From assembly GCF_016907895.1 (NCBI RefSeq), contig NZ_JAFBCV010000003.1, positions 1 to 64,000 on the forward strand: 64,000 nt of DNA, read 5' to 3'. The DNA comes from Shouchella xiaoxiensis (lineage in GTDB: Bacteria; Bacillota; Bacilli; Bacillales; Bacillaceae_D). Position numbers and translations under genes: made by a program. This document shows, one piece after another, positions 40,491 to 49,273 of this stretch (positions within the stretch are counted from its first letter, which is position 1; the number at the start of each line of letters is the position of its first letter). Under the pieces are notes generated by a model. It had not been told where the DNA came from and ran no database searches. It was given only the letters and a program-made list of their open reading frames with translations.

Positions 40491-42324
40491 AATTTCGAAT
40501 AGCGGCTGCCCAGATGTTCATAGCGGGTCGCTGTGGCCCCAAATCCTCAACAAATCCTTCATCTCTTCCAACCCAAACCGATGCTGTGTATTGATCCGTC
40601 ATTCCGGAAAATGCCAGGTCACGATAAAGACTTGTTGTTCCTGTTTTTCCGCCGACGTAGCCGTCTTGATCAATCGTAATGTGACGTCCAGTCCCTGAAT
40701 CAACCACTTCTTTTAACAGTTCGCGCATCTTCTCATTTGTTTCATAACTCCAAATTTGAACCGGTTCTTCTACAGGCCATTCGTATAGAAGGTTTCCATG
40801 TTCATCATACACACCTGTAATCGCTCTGGCGTGAGTAAATTGACCATCCCTTGAAAAAGCCGTATAAGCTTGTCCCATTTCAAAAACAGAGACATCGAGT
40901 GCACCAAGCGCAAGGGAAAGCTCTCTTTTTTCATCCTGCATTTTACTAAAGTTCATTGGTTCTAAGTAGGCAATTGCGTTATCAATTCCCGTTTCATTTA
41001 GTAAATATTGTGCAGGAATGTTGTACGATTGTTTGAATGCTTCTTTTAAGGATATAGTGCCTGGTCTTACATCATTATAATTTGTTACACAACCAAGCGA
41101 GCGTTTATCATAATCTTCTTTTGAACAGGATGAAAGTGGATTCCCATTAAGCATCATATCAAGCGACGCACCGGTTTCTTCAATATAAGGCGCATAATCG
41201 ATTAATGGCTTAAAGACTGATCCATGTGGGCGATAAGAATGAAGGGCGTACATTAGATTACCTTTCTGATAATTCCTCCCGTTGCCGATTGCCACAATGG
41301 TGTTATTCTGATGATCAATTACAATGGCTGATCCGAGAACATCCTCTGGTAATTCGTGATAAAAGCTGTCGACAAGGCGCTGCTGTCGGTCTGATTCTAG
41401 TGCCGTTTCAATTTGAATACCTTGATTGTATAACTGAGTAAGGCGAGTCATCAATTCTTCTCCTGATAAACCTTCAACTTCAGCTATGAGCCATTTCATT
41501 TCTTCAAGCACGAGATCACTGTAATCAGGGTAGAGATTCGCACGCTTTGATTGATGAAGATCAATCGGTTCATCAATCGCTTGGACATAATCGCTCTCGC
41601 TAATATAACCCTCTTGTTTCATTTTTTCTAGAACCCATTCTTTTCGCTGGTTTGTATTTTCGCCATTTGTAAGTGGATCATAGTAAGTCGGGTTATTCGG
41701 GATCGCAGTTAGAAAAGCGACTTGTGCTAATGATAAGTTGCTGACGGTTTCACTAAAATAAAGTTGACTTGCTGCTTCAATTCCGTACGCGTTGTTTCCA
41801 AAAAAGATGGAGTTTAAGTAGAGTTCAAGAATTTCTTCTTTTGAGTACTGTTGCTCAAGTTCATACGCATATAACAATTCACTAATTTTCCGCTCGTAAG
41901 TACGAGAGTGATCTAAGAAGATATTACGAACCATTTGCTGTGTAATGGTGCTCGCCCCTTGATCAATTCCACCTTTGTCCACATTTGCTAAAAAAGCTCG
42001 TGCCATCCCTGAGATATCAAACCCATGGTGATCAAAGAATCGGCGATCTTCTGTAGCAACAAAGGAGTGTATGACGTTTTCCGGCATATTTGAGTACGGT
42101 AAATAGATTCTGTTCGTATCCTGTACTAATTCAGCAATAACACGCCCGTCTTCATCTGTAATGGTGCTGTTAGAAGACAGATAAAGGGCATCGCGGTCAA
42201 TATGGTCACTGACAACATGACTGACAGATTGAACGGACGATACTTCTGCTGTTGCATATGTAAATAAAAAAATACTGAGAAATGCAAATAAGGCAACAAA
42301 ACCCCAGCCAACAATTGTTTTCAT
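40489..42324 (-). CDS. class A penicillin-binding protein
   Basis: 611 residues from ATG 42324 (AAAGTGAG upstream; an in-frame GTG at 42336 is less likely). Bifunctional peptidoglycan synthase. One N-terminal membrane anchor (~4-26) is followed by the GT51 glycosyltransferase domain (~55-230) with EDRRFFDHHGFD, GASTITQQMVRN and RKISELLYAYELEQ. The transpeptidase domain (~330-600) has the nucleophile motif S369-VFK372, SYN and KTGTT. The product is shorter than PBP1 and closest to the PbpD/PbpG group that serves vegetative wall or spore cortex. Single gene divergent from prkA. Confidence 0.92.
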   Translation of the reverse strand: MKTIVGWGFVALFAFLSIFLFTYATAEVSSVQSVSHVVSDHIDRDALYLSSNSTITDEDGRVIAELVQDTNRIYLPYSNMPENVIHSFVATEDRRFFDHHGFDISGMARAFLANVDKGGIDQGASTITQQMVRNIFLDHSRTYERKISELLYAYELEQQYSKEEILELYLNSIFFGNNAYGIEAASQLYFSETVSNLSLAQVAFLTAIPNNPTYYDPLTNGENTNQRKEWVLEKMKQEGYISESDYVQAIDEPIDLHQSKRANLYPDYSDLVLEEMKWLIAEVEGLSGEELMTRLTQLYNQGIQIETALESDRQQRLVDSFYHELPEDVLGSAIVIDHQNNTIVAIGNGRNYQKGNLMYALHSYRPHGSVFKPLIDYAPYIEETGASLDMMLNGNPLSSCSKEDYDKRSLGCVTNYNDVRPGTISLKEAFKQSYNIPAQYLLNETGIDNAIAYLEPMNFSKMQDEKRELSLALGALDVSVFEMGQAYTAFSRDGQFTHARAITGVYDEHGNLLYEWPVEEPVQIWSYETNEKMRELLKEVVDSGTGRHITIDQDGYVGGKTGTTSLYRDLAFSGMTDQYTASVWVGRDEGFVEDLGPQRPAMNIWAAAIRN

Positions 42325-42478
42325 GGCAAAACTCACTTTCTATATAGCATCAGTTTTAAGTATAGCATTGTTTTGAATATACGGACAGCAAGAGCTTTTT
42401 ATGAAAAACCAGCATGTTCATTTCTCCCCGCGCATAACGTTAATTAATCTCGCTTACACGAGGATGGAGGTCATCGTA

Positions 42479-44374
42479 ATGAATATATTAAACAAGATTG
42501 AACAATATCGCGATGTGGAAGAGCGTTTGAAATGGGAAGGAACTTTTGCTGATTACTTGAAAATGTTAAAAGAGAAGCCATGGATTGCACAAACCGCTCA
42601 CTCTCGTGTGTACAATATGATTAAAGATGCGGGTGTAGAGGAAGAAAACGGAAAGAAGAGCTATTCTTTTTTTAAAGATTCCATTTATGGCCTGGAAGAC
42701 TCTCTCGAAAAATTAGTTGAGGAGTATTTTCATTCCGCTGCCAAACGTTTAGATGTGCGAAAACGAATTCTATTATTAATGGGTCCGGTTAGCGGTGGTA
42801 AATCAACACTTGTGACGATGCTCAAGCGTGGGCTGGAAGATTACTCTCGCAAGGATCAAGGTGCTGTATACGCAATTAAAGGGTGCCCAATGAATGAAGA
42901 CCCGCTCCATTTAATTCCGCTTCATTTAAGAAAAGATTTTCAAGAAGAATTTGGCGTAAAAATAGAAGGAAACCTTTCTCCGCTGAACATGATGCGCTTA
43001 GAAACGGAGTACAGTGGTCGTATTGAAGATGTAAAAGTAGAAAGGGTATTCTTTTCTGAAGATAAACGAACTGGGATTGGGACGTTTTCTCCATCTGATC
43101 CTAAATCACAAGATATTGCTGATTTAACCGGTAGCATTGATTTTTCAACGATTGCTGAGTTTGGGTCGGAATCTGATCCAAGAGCCTACCGTTTTGATGG
43201 AGAGTTAAATAAGGCGAACCGAGGAATGATGGAGTTCCAGGAAATGCTGAAATGTGACGAGAAATTTTTGTGGCATTTGCTGTCGTTAACACAAGAGGGG
43301 AATTTTAAAGCAGGTAGGTTTGCTTTAATATCAGCTGATGAGCTCATACTGGCTCACACGAATGAATCTGAGTACAAATCGTTTATTTCAAATAAGAAAA
43401 ACGAAGCACTGCACTCAAGAATTATCGTCATGAAAATTCCGTACAATTTAAAAGTAACCGAGGAAGAGCGAATTTATAAGAAAATGATTGCTGATAGCGA
43501 TTTGGCCCATGTTCATATCGCTCCACATGCACTAAAAGTTGCGGCGATATTTACCATTTTAACCCGGTTAAAGGAGACACATAAGGCGGGGATTGACCTA
43601 GTCAAGAAAATGAAATTATATGATGGTGAAGCGGTTGAAGGCTTTAATGTACAAGATTTAAAGGAGATGCAGTCAGAATTCAGTGATGAAGGAATGAGTG
43701 GAATTGATCCACGTTACGTCATTAATCGTATTTCTTCAGCTATTATTCGCAAACAACTTACGTCGATTTCTGCACTCGACGTTCTGCGGTCGATTAAAGA
43801 AGGTCTTGATCAACATGCATCGATCTCCAAAGAGGATCGGGAGAAATACACAGATTATATTACAGTGGCGCGTAAAGAATATGACCTAATTGCTAAAGAG
43901 GAAGTACAAAAAGCATTTGTCTATTCGTATGAAGAGTCAGCTAAAACATTAATGGACAATTACTTAGATAATGTGGAGGCTTTTTGTAATAAAAACAAGC
44001 TGCGCGACCCTTTAACTGGCGAAGAAATGTCACCAGATGAAAAGCTTATGCGTTCAATTGAGGAGCAGATTGGTATTTCTGAAAACGCTAAGAAAGCCTT
44101 CCGTGAAGAGATTTTAATTCGAATCTCAGCATATGCTCGCAAAGGCAAAAAGTTTGAATACAATTCGCATGAACGTTTGCGAGAAGCGATTCAAAAAAAG
44201 CTGTTTGCTGATTTGAAAGATATTGTAAAAATTACGACTTCTGTGAAAACACCGGATGAATCTCAATTGAAAAAAATGAACGATGTTATTGCGAGATTGA
44301 TTGATGAACACGGCTATAACTCAGTTTCTGCTAATGAATTGTTGCGTTATGTAGGGTCGTTATTGAATAGATAA
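42479..44374 (+). CDS. prkA: PrkA serine protein kinase / AAA+ protein
   Basis: 631 residues from ATG 42479 (GGATGGAGG upstream), exactly the B. subtilis PrkA length. An AAA+ domain with Walker A LLLMGPVSGGKSTLV is followed by the PrkA C-terminal kinase-like domain (~380-631) with RYVINRISSAIIRKQL. In B. subtilis it is a sporulation-linked protein reported as kinase or Lon-like protease. The upstream 78 nt of open frame lack a start site. yhbH, its usual functional partner, lies 2.6 kb downstream and not adjacent. Confidence 0.95.
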   Translation: MNILNKIEQYRDVEERLKWEGTFADYLKMLKEKPWIAQTAHSRVYNMIKDAGVEEENGKKSYSFFKDSIYGLEDSLEKLVEEYFHSAAKRLDVRKRILLLMGPVSGGKSTLVTMLKRGLEDYSRKDQGAVYAIKGCPMNEDPLHLIPLHLRKDFQEEFGVKIEGNLSPLNMMRLETEYSGRIEDVKVERVFFSEDKRTGIGTFSPSDPKSQDIADLTGSIDFSTIAEFGSESDPRAYRFDGELNKANRGMMEFQEMLKCDEKFLWHLLSLTQEGNFKAGRFALISADELILAHTNESEYKSFISNKKNEALHSRIIVMKIPYNLKVTEEERIYKKMIADSDLAHVHIAPHALKVAAIFTILTRLKETHKAGIDLVKKMKLYDGEAVEGFNVQDLKEMQSEFSDEGMSGIDPRYVINRISSAIIRKQLTSISALDVLRSIKEGLDQHASISKEDREKYTDYITVARKEYDLIAKEEVQKAFVYSYEESAKTLMDNYLDNVEAFCNKNKLRDPLTGEEMSPDEKLMRSIEEQIGISENAKKAFREEILIRISAYARKGKKFEYNSHERLREAIQKKLFADLKDIVKITTSVKTPDESQLKKMNDVIARLIDEHGYNSVSANELLRYVGSLLNR

Positions 44375-44383
44375 ACCAATTGG

Positions 44384-44422
44384 AGCCCCCTTGTCAAAGA
44401 CATGGGGCTTCTTGTTCTTTTC
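44384..44422 (+). terminator. terminator of prkA
   Basis: AGCCCC and GGGGCT arms with inner TTGTC-AAA-GACA pairing, then TTCTTGTTCTTTTC. Confidence 0.75.
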
Positions 44423-44478
44423 TGTAAATAATGGTACGTTTAATAGCAAGATTGAAATGCAGAAAGTGAGGAACGGGA

Positions 44479-45018
44479 TTGGCAGAGACAAATGTTAAAT
44501 CAGAAGTGTGGGGTTGGGTAAAGGCCATTGTGATCGCCGTAATAATTGCTTTAGTTGTTCGAACGTTTGTTGTAACAAGTTTTGAAGTAAGTGGTATCTC
44601 AATGGAACCAACCGCTCATGATCAAGAACGCTTTGTTGTAAATAAGTTGAGCTATCAGTTTGGAGAACCTGACCGTTTTGATCTTATTGTTTTCGATGCG
44701 ACAGAAACGGAACGGTATATTAAGCGAGTAATTGGTCTACCAGGAGATACGATTCGGTTTGAAAATGACCAGCTCTATGTAAATGATCAACCAACGGACG
44801 AACCATTCCTTGATGAGGTTCAAGCCTCTTATGATGGAATATATACGAGTGATTTTGAGTACGAAGGAACAGTGCCTGAAAACCATGTTTTTGTTATGGG
44901 TGACAACCGAGGAAATAGTAAAGACAGTCGTTCGATTGGGCCTGTACATGAAGATGACATCATTGGAAAAGTCGGTCTGCGCTTCTGGCCATTAACAGAA
45001 TTTGGTTTTATGAAATAA
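44479..45018 (+). CDS. sip: signal peptidase I
   Basis: 179 residues, TTG start with GTGAGGAACGGGA upstream. One N-terminal membrane helix (~13-33). Catalytic Ser41 in SGISMEPT and Lys82 in RYIKRVIGLPGD form the dyad, and the family box GDNRGNSKDSR is intact. It cleaves signal peptides from secreted proteins outside the membrane. It is of the short Gram-positive SipS/T type; Bacillus genomes usually have several. Monocistronic, terminator close behind. Confidence 0.94.
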   Translation: MAETNVKSEVWGWVKAIVIAVIIALVVRTFVVTSFEVSGISMEPTAHDQERFVVNKLSYQFGEPDRFDLIVFDATETERYIKRVIGLPGDTIRFENDQLYVNDQPTDEPFLDEVQASYDGIYTSDFEYEGTVPENHVFVMGDNRGNSKDSRSIGPVHEDDIIGKVGLRFWPLTEFGFMK

Positions 45019-45046
45019 AGCACATTTACTGTGCTTTATTTTTTTA
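45017..45046 (+). terminator. terminator of the signal peptidase gene
   Basis: AAAGCACA-TTTA-CTGTGCTTT-like stem followed by ATTTTTTTAT. Confidence 0.85.
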
Positions 45047-45142
45047 TGTATAAGCAGAACGGATCTTTTGTGATTCAAAAGGAATGCTTTTGAATGGTCA
45101 GTCTTCGCTTTATACTTAGCTTATAGATTGAAGGAGGCGATT

Positions 45143-45511
45143 ATGTTGATTAAAGGAATTCATCATGTGCAACTGACAATTCCAACAGGCATGGAGGAAG
45201 AAGCAATCACGTTCTATTGTGGTGTTCTAGGCCTATCACAAGTCGAAAAGCCAGATTCATTAAAAGATAGAGGTGGTTTTTGGCTCTCGTTAGGGAATCA
45301 AGACGTTCATGTGGGAACGGAGACAGATGTCGATCGTTTAAAAACAAAGGCCCATATTGCTTATGAGGTTGAGGGTATTGCCTACTGGCGGGAAAGACTT
45401 AAAGAAAAAGGTTTTTCTATTTTAGAGGGGATTCCTATTCCGGGTTTTGACCGCTTTGAATTTCGCGATCCATTTGGAAATCGAGTTGAATTAATAGAAG
45501 CTATTGTGTAA
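45143..45511 (+). CDS. VOC-family (glyoxalase/dioxygenase-like) protein
   Basis: 122 residues from ATG 45143, with AAGGAGG six bases upstream. The vicinal oxygen chelate fold is marked by GIHHVQLTIPTG (first metal His), FYCGVLGLSQVEKP, and the final DRFEFRDPFGNRVELIE with the metal Glu. The substrate cannot be told; relatives include glyoxalase-like and fosfomycin-resistance enzymes. It is followed after 8 bases by an acetyltransferase gene, probably one operon. Confidence 0.82.
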   Translation: MLIKGIHHVQLTIPTGMEEEAITFYCGVLGLSQVEKPDSLKDRGGFWLSLGNQDVHVGTETDVDRLKTKAHIAYEVEGIAYWRERLKEKGFSILEGIPIPGFDRFEFRDPFGNRVELIEAIV

Positions 45512-45519
45512 AGGAGCCG

Positions 45520-46065
45520 ATGATGACAACATATAAGACAGAACGACTAATCTATAGAGATGTATCAAAGGCGGATATCCCATTCATCCAGGTATATGCA
45601 TCAGATAAAGAACTTTCAAAAAAGACGTTAAATATTCCGTATCCGTATCCAAATGATGGTGCTGAACAGTTTTTTAAGGCAACGGTAAAAGCAGAAGCAG
45701 CGGGTTTGATGAAGCTTTTCGTAATGGAGAAACAAGACGAATTTGTTGGAACAATCGCTTTGACGATCAACAACCAGGAGAACAGTGCTGAGCTTGGTTA
45801 CTGGGTGGCTAAACCTTTCTGGGGATTAGGTTTAGGAACTGAGGCAGCTCATTTTATCTGTGGGTTTGCTTTTAAGCAATTAGGTTTAAACAAATTAATG
45901 GCTTCTGCACAAGCTGACAATATTGGGTCAAAGCGAATACTAGAGAAAATCGGTATGCATTTAACCGCTACAACAAAAAAAGACCGATTTCGTATGGGGA
46001 AATGGTCTGATACAGTTCATTATCAACTGATGTCGCAGGATTTTAATAAAACAATTGTTCAATGA
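45520..46065 (+). CDS. GNAT acetyltransferase (RimJ/RimL type)
   Basis: 181 residues, complete: TERLIYRDVSKADIPFIQ at the N-terminus, the acetyl-CoA loop AKPFWGLGLGTEAAHF, and ADNIGSKRILEKIGM. ATG 45523 has slightly better spacing to AAAGGAG than ATG 45520. The acceptor is unknown. The 3' end overlaps the end of the convergent ATPase gene by 23 bases. Confidence 0.86.
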   Translation: MMTTYKTERLIYRDVSKADIPFIQVYASDKELSKKTLNIPYPYPNDGAEQFFKATVKAEAAGLMKLFVMEKQDEFVGTIALTINNQENSAELGYWVAKPFWGLGLGTEAAHFICGFAFKQLGLNKLMASAQADNIGSKRILEKIGMHLTATTKKDRFRMGKWSDTVHYQLMSQDFNKTIVQ

Positions 46066-46771
46066 AATGATCCCCTCGTTTAAAAAACATGTCCCAGTCT
46101 CGGTATAGCTTTGTTTCTTCTTTGGCAACCTCTCGCAAACCATCTTCGGTTAATTCAATAATTTGTGCATTCGGATACATAAGTAAAATAGGTGAATGAG
46201 TAGCAAGAATAAGCTGAGACTGGTCCTCTTCAAGGGTTTTTAACGCAACAAGCAATTCAAATTGAGATGTTGCAGAAAGCCCTGTTTCTGGTTCATCCAT
46301 TAAATAAAAGCCTGTTCCCCAAAAGCGGTTTTTTACTAATTCCTTTAAGGCTTCACCACGGGAAAAACTATGCAGTTCTCGTCCAAATAAACGGTCAGAT
46401 AAAGCCGGTGTGAAATCATCTGGCTCGTCCATATTCGATATAAGATTATAAAACGATTCAGCTCTGTAAAAATAAGCGTCGTTTGGTCGGTAAGGGCCAC
46501 GAGATAGTGAACAAAACTGGTGCAGTGAAGAGTGAGATTCTTTTGTTATGAAACGATGATTCTTTGAACCGCCCTCCATATTTAGCCCAACTAATGCAGC
46601 AATTGTTTCTATTAAAGTGGATTTACCTGTTCCGTTTTCACCCGTAATGATTGTAACCGGTTTATGAAAATGAATGCTAGGTTGAAGAAAGGGTAAGTGG
46701 TGTGGGTAGTTATGGGTGTTTTCTGGTTTCTTATAATGGACTGTTTGAACAAAAAGATTATGAGGCTTCAT
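46043..46771 (-). CDS. AAA/ABC-type ATPase with SMC-like head
   Basis: 242 residues. Walker A TGENGTGKSTLIE (43-55), signature-like FSRGEALKELVKNRF, Walker B GFYLMDEPETGLS and H-loop LATHSPILLMYP. No membrane domain and no coiled-coil arm. It belongs to the AAA_21-like predicted ATPases (YjoB/RloC-distant, OLD-like without nuclease). Such proteins often sit in defence or repair modules, but here it stands alone. It converges on and overlaps the acetyltransferase gene. Confidence 0.83.
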   Translation of the reverse strand: MKPHNLFVQTVHYKKPENTHNYPHHLPFLQPSIHFHKPVTIITGENGTGKSTLIETIAALVGLNMEGGSKNHRFITKESHSSLHQFCSLSRGPYRPNDAYFYRAESFYNLISNMDEPDDFTPALSDRLFGRELHSFSRGEALKELVKNRFWGTGFYLMDEPETGLSATSQFELLVALKTLEEDQSQLILATHSPILLMYPNAQIIELTEDGLREVAKEETKLYRDWDMFFKRGDHFIEQLFY

Positions 46772-46953
46772 TGCAGACTCCTTTCAGACTTTTAATTTTT
46801 GGATTACTTGAAACTGGCTTGTCCGCTTTAATTAGTTAGCAACTCTTCATCTCTCCTTACATAGGATAAGTTAAGCAAGGAGAAGAAGTCCAGTTTATCA
46901 TATGCAGCAACTTAATTAATGTGCGGATTAACCGTATAAATGGGAGGGCATGT

Positions 46954-48126
46954 ATGGAAAGAGACAGCCACCACCAGTACATTGTGTCGCAGGAGAACTG
47001 GTCCCTCCATCGAAAAGGGTTTCAGGACCAGCGTCGACATCAAGAAAAAGTGCAGGAAGCAATTAAGAAAAACCTTCCTGATTTGGTTAGTGAAGAAAAT
47101 ATTGTTATGTCAAATGGAAAAGATGTTATTCGAATTCCTATTCGTTCCCTTGACGAATATAAAATTCGCTACAACTATGATAAGAATAAGCATGTTGGTC
47201 AAGGAAAGGGTGATAGCAAAGTAGGTGATGTTGTCGCAAAAGATCCAAATGGAAAAAAAGAAGCGGGACCAGGAAAAGGCCCTGGCGCTGGAGATCAAGC
47301 AGGTGAAGATTATAGTGAGGCTGAAGTCTCAATTATCGAATTAGAAGAAATGATGTTTGCAGAATTAGAGCTACCTAATTTAAAGAAAAAAGAAGAACAA
47401 GAATTAATAATTGAAAACATAGAATTTAATGACATTCGCAAAAAAGGCTTAATGGGGAACGTTGATAAACGTCGGACCATTCTTGCCGCAATAAAACGAA
47501 ACGCGTTAGCTGGAAAAACCGGAATTATGCCGATTCATAATGACGATCTTCGATTTAAAACGTGGAATGAAACAATTCGACCTGAATCAAAAGCTGTTGT
47601 CATTGCAATGATGGATACAAGTGGGTCTATGGGGCGTTTTGAAAAATATGTGGCAAGAAGTTTCTTTTTTTGGATGACTCGCTTTTTACGAACAAAGTAT
47701 GAAAAAGTAGAGATTGAATTTATTGCTCATCATACAGAGGCTAAAGTGGTTAGTGAGGAGGACTTTTTTTCAAAAGGAGAAAGTGGAGGGACGATTTGTT
47801 CTTCTGTTTATAAAAAGGCACTGGAGTTAATTGATGACAAGTATAGTCCGAATGCATATAACATCTATCCGTTTCACTTCTCCGATGGGGACAATTTAAC
47901 GTCCGATAACGCTCGCTGCGTGAAACTGATTCAGCAGTTAATGGATCGATCCAGCTTGTTTGGCTATGGAGAGGTTAATCAGTATTCACGCCACTCAACG
48001 CTTATGAACGGGCTTAAGAAACTCGAGGGAGATGAACGGTTTAAATCATTTATTGTTAAAGAGAAAAAAGACGTTTATGACGCATTAAAGCATTTCTTTA
48101 AAAAATCTGAGGAAGCCTCTGTATAA
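46954..48126 (+). CDS. yhbH: sporulation protein YhbH (VWA-like)
   Basis: 390 residues from ATG 46954 (GGGAGGG upstream), as in B. subtilis YhbH (about 392). A charged N-terminal part with a Gly/Lys-rich linker (~88-115) is followed by a von Willebrand A-like domain with the MIDAS-like motif [10 protein letters not shown]. Its genomic and functional partner is PrkA, and SpoVR often completes the set. It acts in sporulation, with mechanism unsettled. The nearby intergenic region has CATAGGAT, compatible with a SigE -10, but no convincing -35. Confidence 0.93.
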   Translation: MERDSHHQYIVSQENWSLHRKGFQDQRRHQEKVQEAIKKNLPDLVSEENIVMSNGKDVIRIPIRSLDEYKIRYNYDKNKHVGQGKGDSKVGDVVAKDPNGKKEAGPGKGPGAGDQAGEDYSEAEVSIIELEEMMFAELELPNLKKKEEQELIIENIEFNDIRKKGLMGNVDKRRTILAAIKRNALAGKTGIMPIHNDDLRFKTWNETIRPESKAVVIAMMDTSGSMGRFEKYVARSFFFWMTRFLRTKYEKVEIEFIAHHTEAKVVSEEDFFSKGESGGTICSSVYKKALELIDDKYSPNAYNIYPFHFSDGDNLTSDNARCVKLIQQLMDRSSLFGYGEVNQYSRHSTLMNGLKKLEGDERFKSFIVKEKKDVYDALKHFFKKSEEASV

Positions 48127-48137
48127 GATTGGAAAAC

Positions 48138-48169
48138 AGACAGCGGATAATGAACCCTGTCTTTTTTTC
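48138..48169 (+). terminator. terminator of yhbH
   Basis: AGACAG and CTGTCT arms followed by TTTTTT. Confidence 0.7.
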
Positions 48170-48293
48170 TTGGGTCAAAGAGGTTATCAAATAGTTTATT
48201 TTCAGGAAACCAGAGAAGGGTTGTATGCCAGTCTTGATTCGAACGAAGCATGGTATGATCGATCTTAACTTTCTGATACCACTATTTAAAAAA

Positions 48294-48320
48294 GGACCTG
48301 TCGCAGAAAGCGTCAGGTCC
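48294..48320 (-). terminator. terminator of the YitT-family gene
   Basis: GGACCTG and CAGGTCC arms; on the minus strand TTTTTTAAA follows. Confidence 0.8.
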
Positions 48321-48326
48321 GCACTT

Positions 48327-49211
48327 TCAACGTCCTAATTCGGTTTTTTCATCAAAGTCCGGCATCGTTGTGGGATCAAGTGGATGGTCATGATGAGTGG
48401 CAAAAAAAGTTCCGCCAGAAACATCTTTGACATTATGAACGACAACAAAGGCATTCGGATCAACGGAATGGACTAATTTTTTTAAATAAAATAAACGATG
48501 TGAACGGACAACAATGTAAATGACTTCACGCTGCTCTTTTGTGTAGCCCCCGTAACCATTAAAGATCGTGGCGCTAGAAGCCATTTCTTTCATGACGCGT
48601 TCTGAGATTTCCTGACCTTTTGGAGAGATGATATTCACTGCTTTTTTAGCATCAAAGCCTTCAAGCACATAATCGGTTACTTTTTTACCAATGTAAAGAG
48701 CAATAATTGTATACATCGTGTAGATTGGTCCTATAACAAACACACCAGATACAACGATGACTGCGTCTAGAATAAAGTTCGTACCGGTCAATTCCCAGCC
48801 AAAGCGGTGATTTAACATCCTCGCTATAATGGATGTTCCACCTGTAGAGCTTCCTGCTCTAAAAATAAAGCCAAAGCCAACGCCCGTTAATAATCCAGCG
48901 AAAATAGCAGCGAGCAACGTATCTTGAATTGGTTGTCCAAGGTTCTCAGTAAAATAGATAAATAAGGACAACAAAGGAACGTTTATGATGGATTTGTAAA
49001 CCATATGACGAGGCAATAATTTAAAGCCTATTACAAGAAGAATGGCGTTGAGCACAAAAGTAACAAGTGCTGGAGACAGTTCAAATGAAAAGTAGAGTAA
49101 TAATGATAACCCGACAATGCCTCCTTCAGCTAATTGGTTTGGCATTGCAAATAAAGTGATGGATAAGCTAAATAATAAGGTACCGATCGTTAAATAAACA
49201 TATTCTTTCAT
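48327..49211 (-). CDS. YitT-family membrane protein (DUF161-DUF2179)
   Basis: 294 residues from ATG 49211, where AAAGGAA has good spacing; ATG 49220 lies too close. Five or six helices (DUF161/YitT membrane domain, with GGIVGLSLLLYF and FRAGSSTGGTSIIARML) precede a cytosolic DUF2179 domain (~215-285) with STATIFNGYGGYTKEQREVIYIVVRSHRL. This architecture matches YitT, YpjC and YqfU of B. subtilis, whose functions are open. Monocistronic. Confidence 0.9.
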   Translation of the reverse strand: MKEYVYLTIGTLLFSLSITLFAMPNQLAEGGIVGLSLLLYFSFELSPALVTFVLNAILLVIGFKLLPRHMVYKSIINVPLLSLFIYFTENLGQPIQDTLLAAIFAGLLTGVGFGFIFRAGSSTGGTSIIARMLNHRFGWELTGTNFILDAVIVVSGVFVIGPIYTMYTIIALYIGKKVTDYVLEGFDAKKAVNIISPKGQEISERVMKEMASSATIFNGYGGYTKEQREVIYIVVRSHRLFYLKKLVHSVDPNAFVVVHNVKDVSGGTFFATHHDHPLDPTTMPDFDEKTELGR

Positions 49212-49240
49212 TACGCACATTCCTTTCTTTACAGGTGAAA

Positions 49241-49273
49241 AGAAGTAGTCTGCACAATCTGCAGACTACTTCT
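49241..49273 (-). terminator. terminator of the beta-helix gene
   Basis: AGAAGTAGTCTGCA-CAATC-TGCAGACTACTTCT perfect stem overlapping the stop codon; minus-strand tail TTTTC. Confidence 0.88.

Noticed and set aside
46840-46900. SigE-like CATAGGAT -10 upstream of yhbH
   Set aside because: No matching -35 element at 14-16 bases; mentioned with the gene only.
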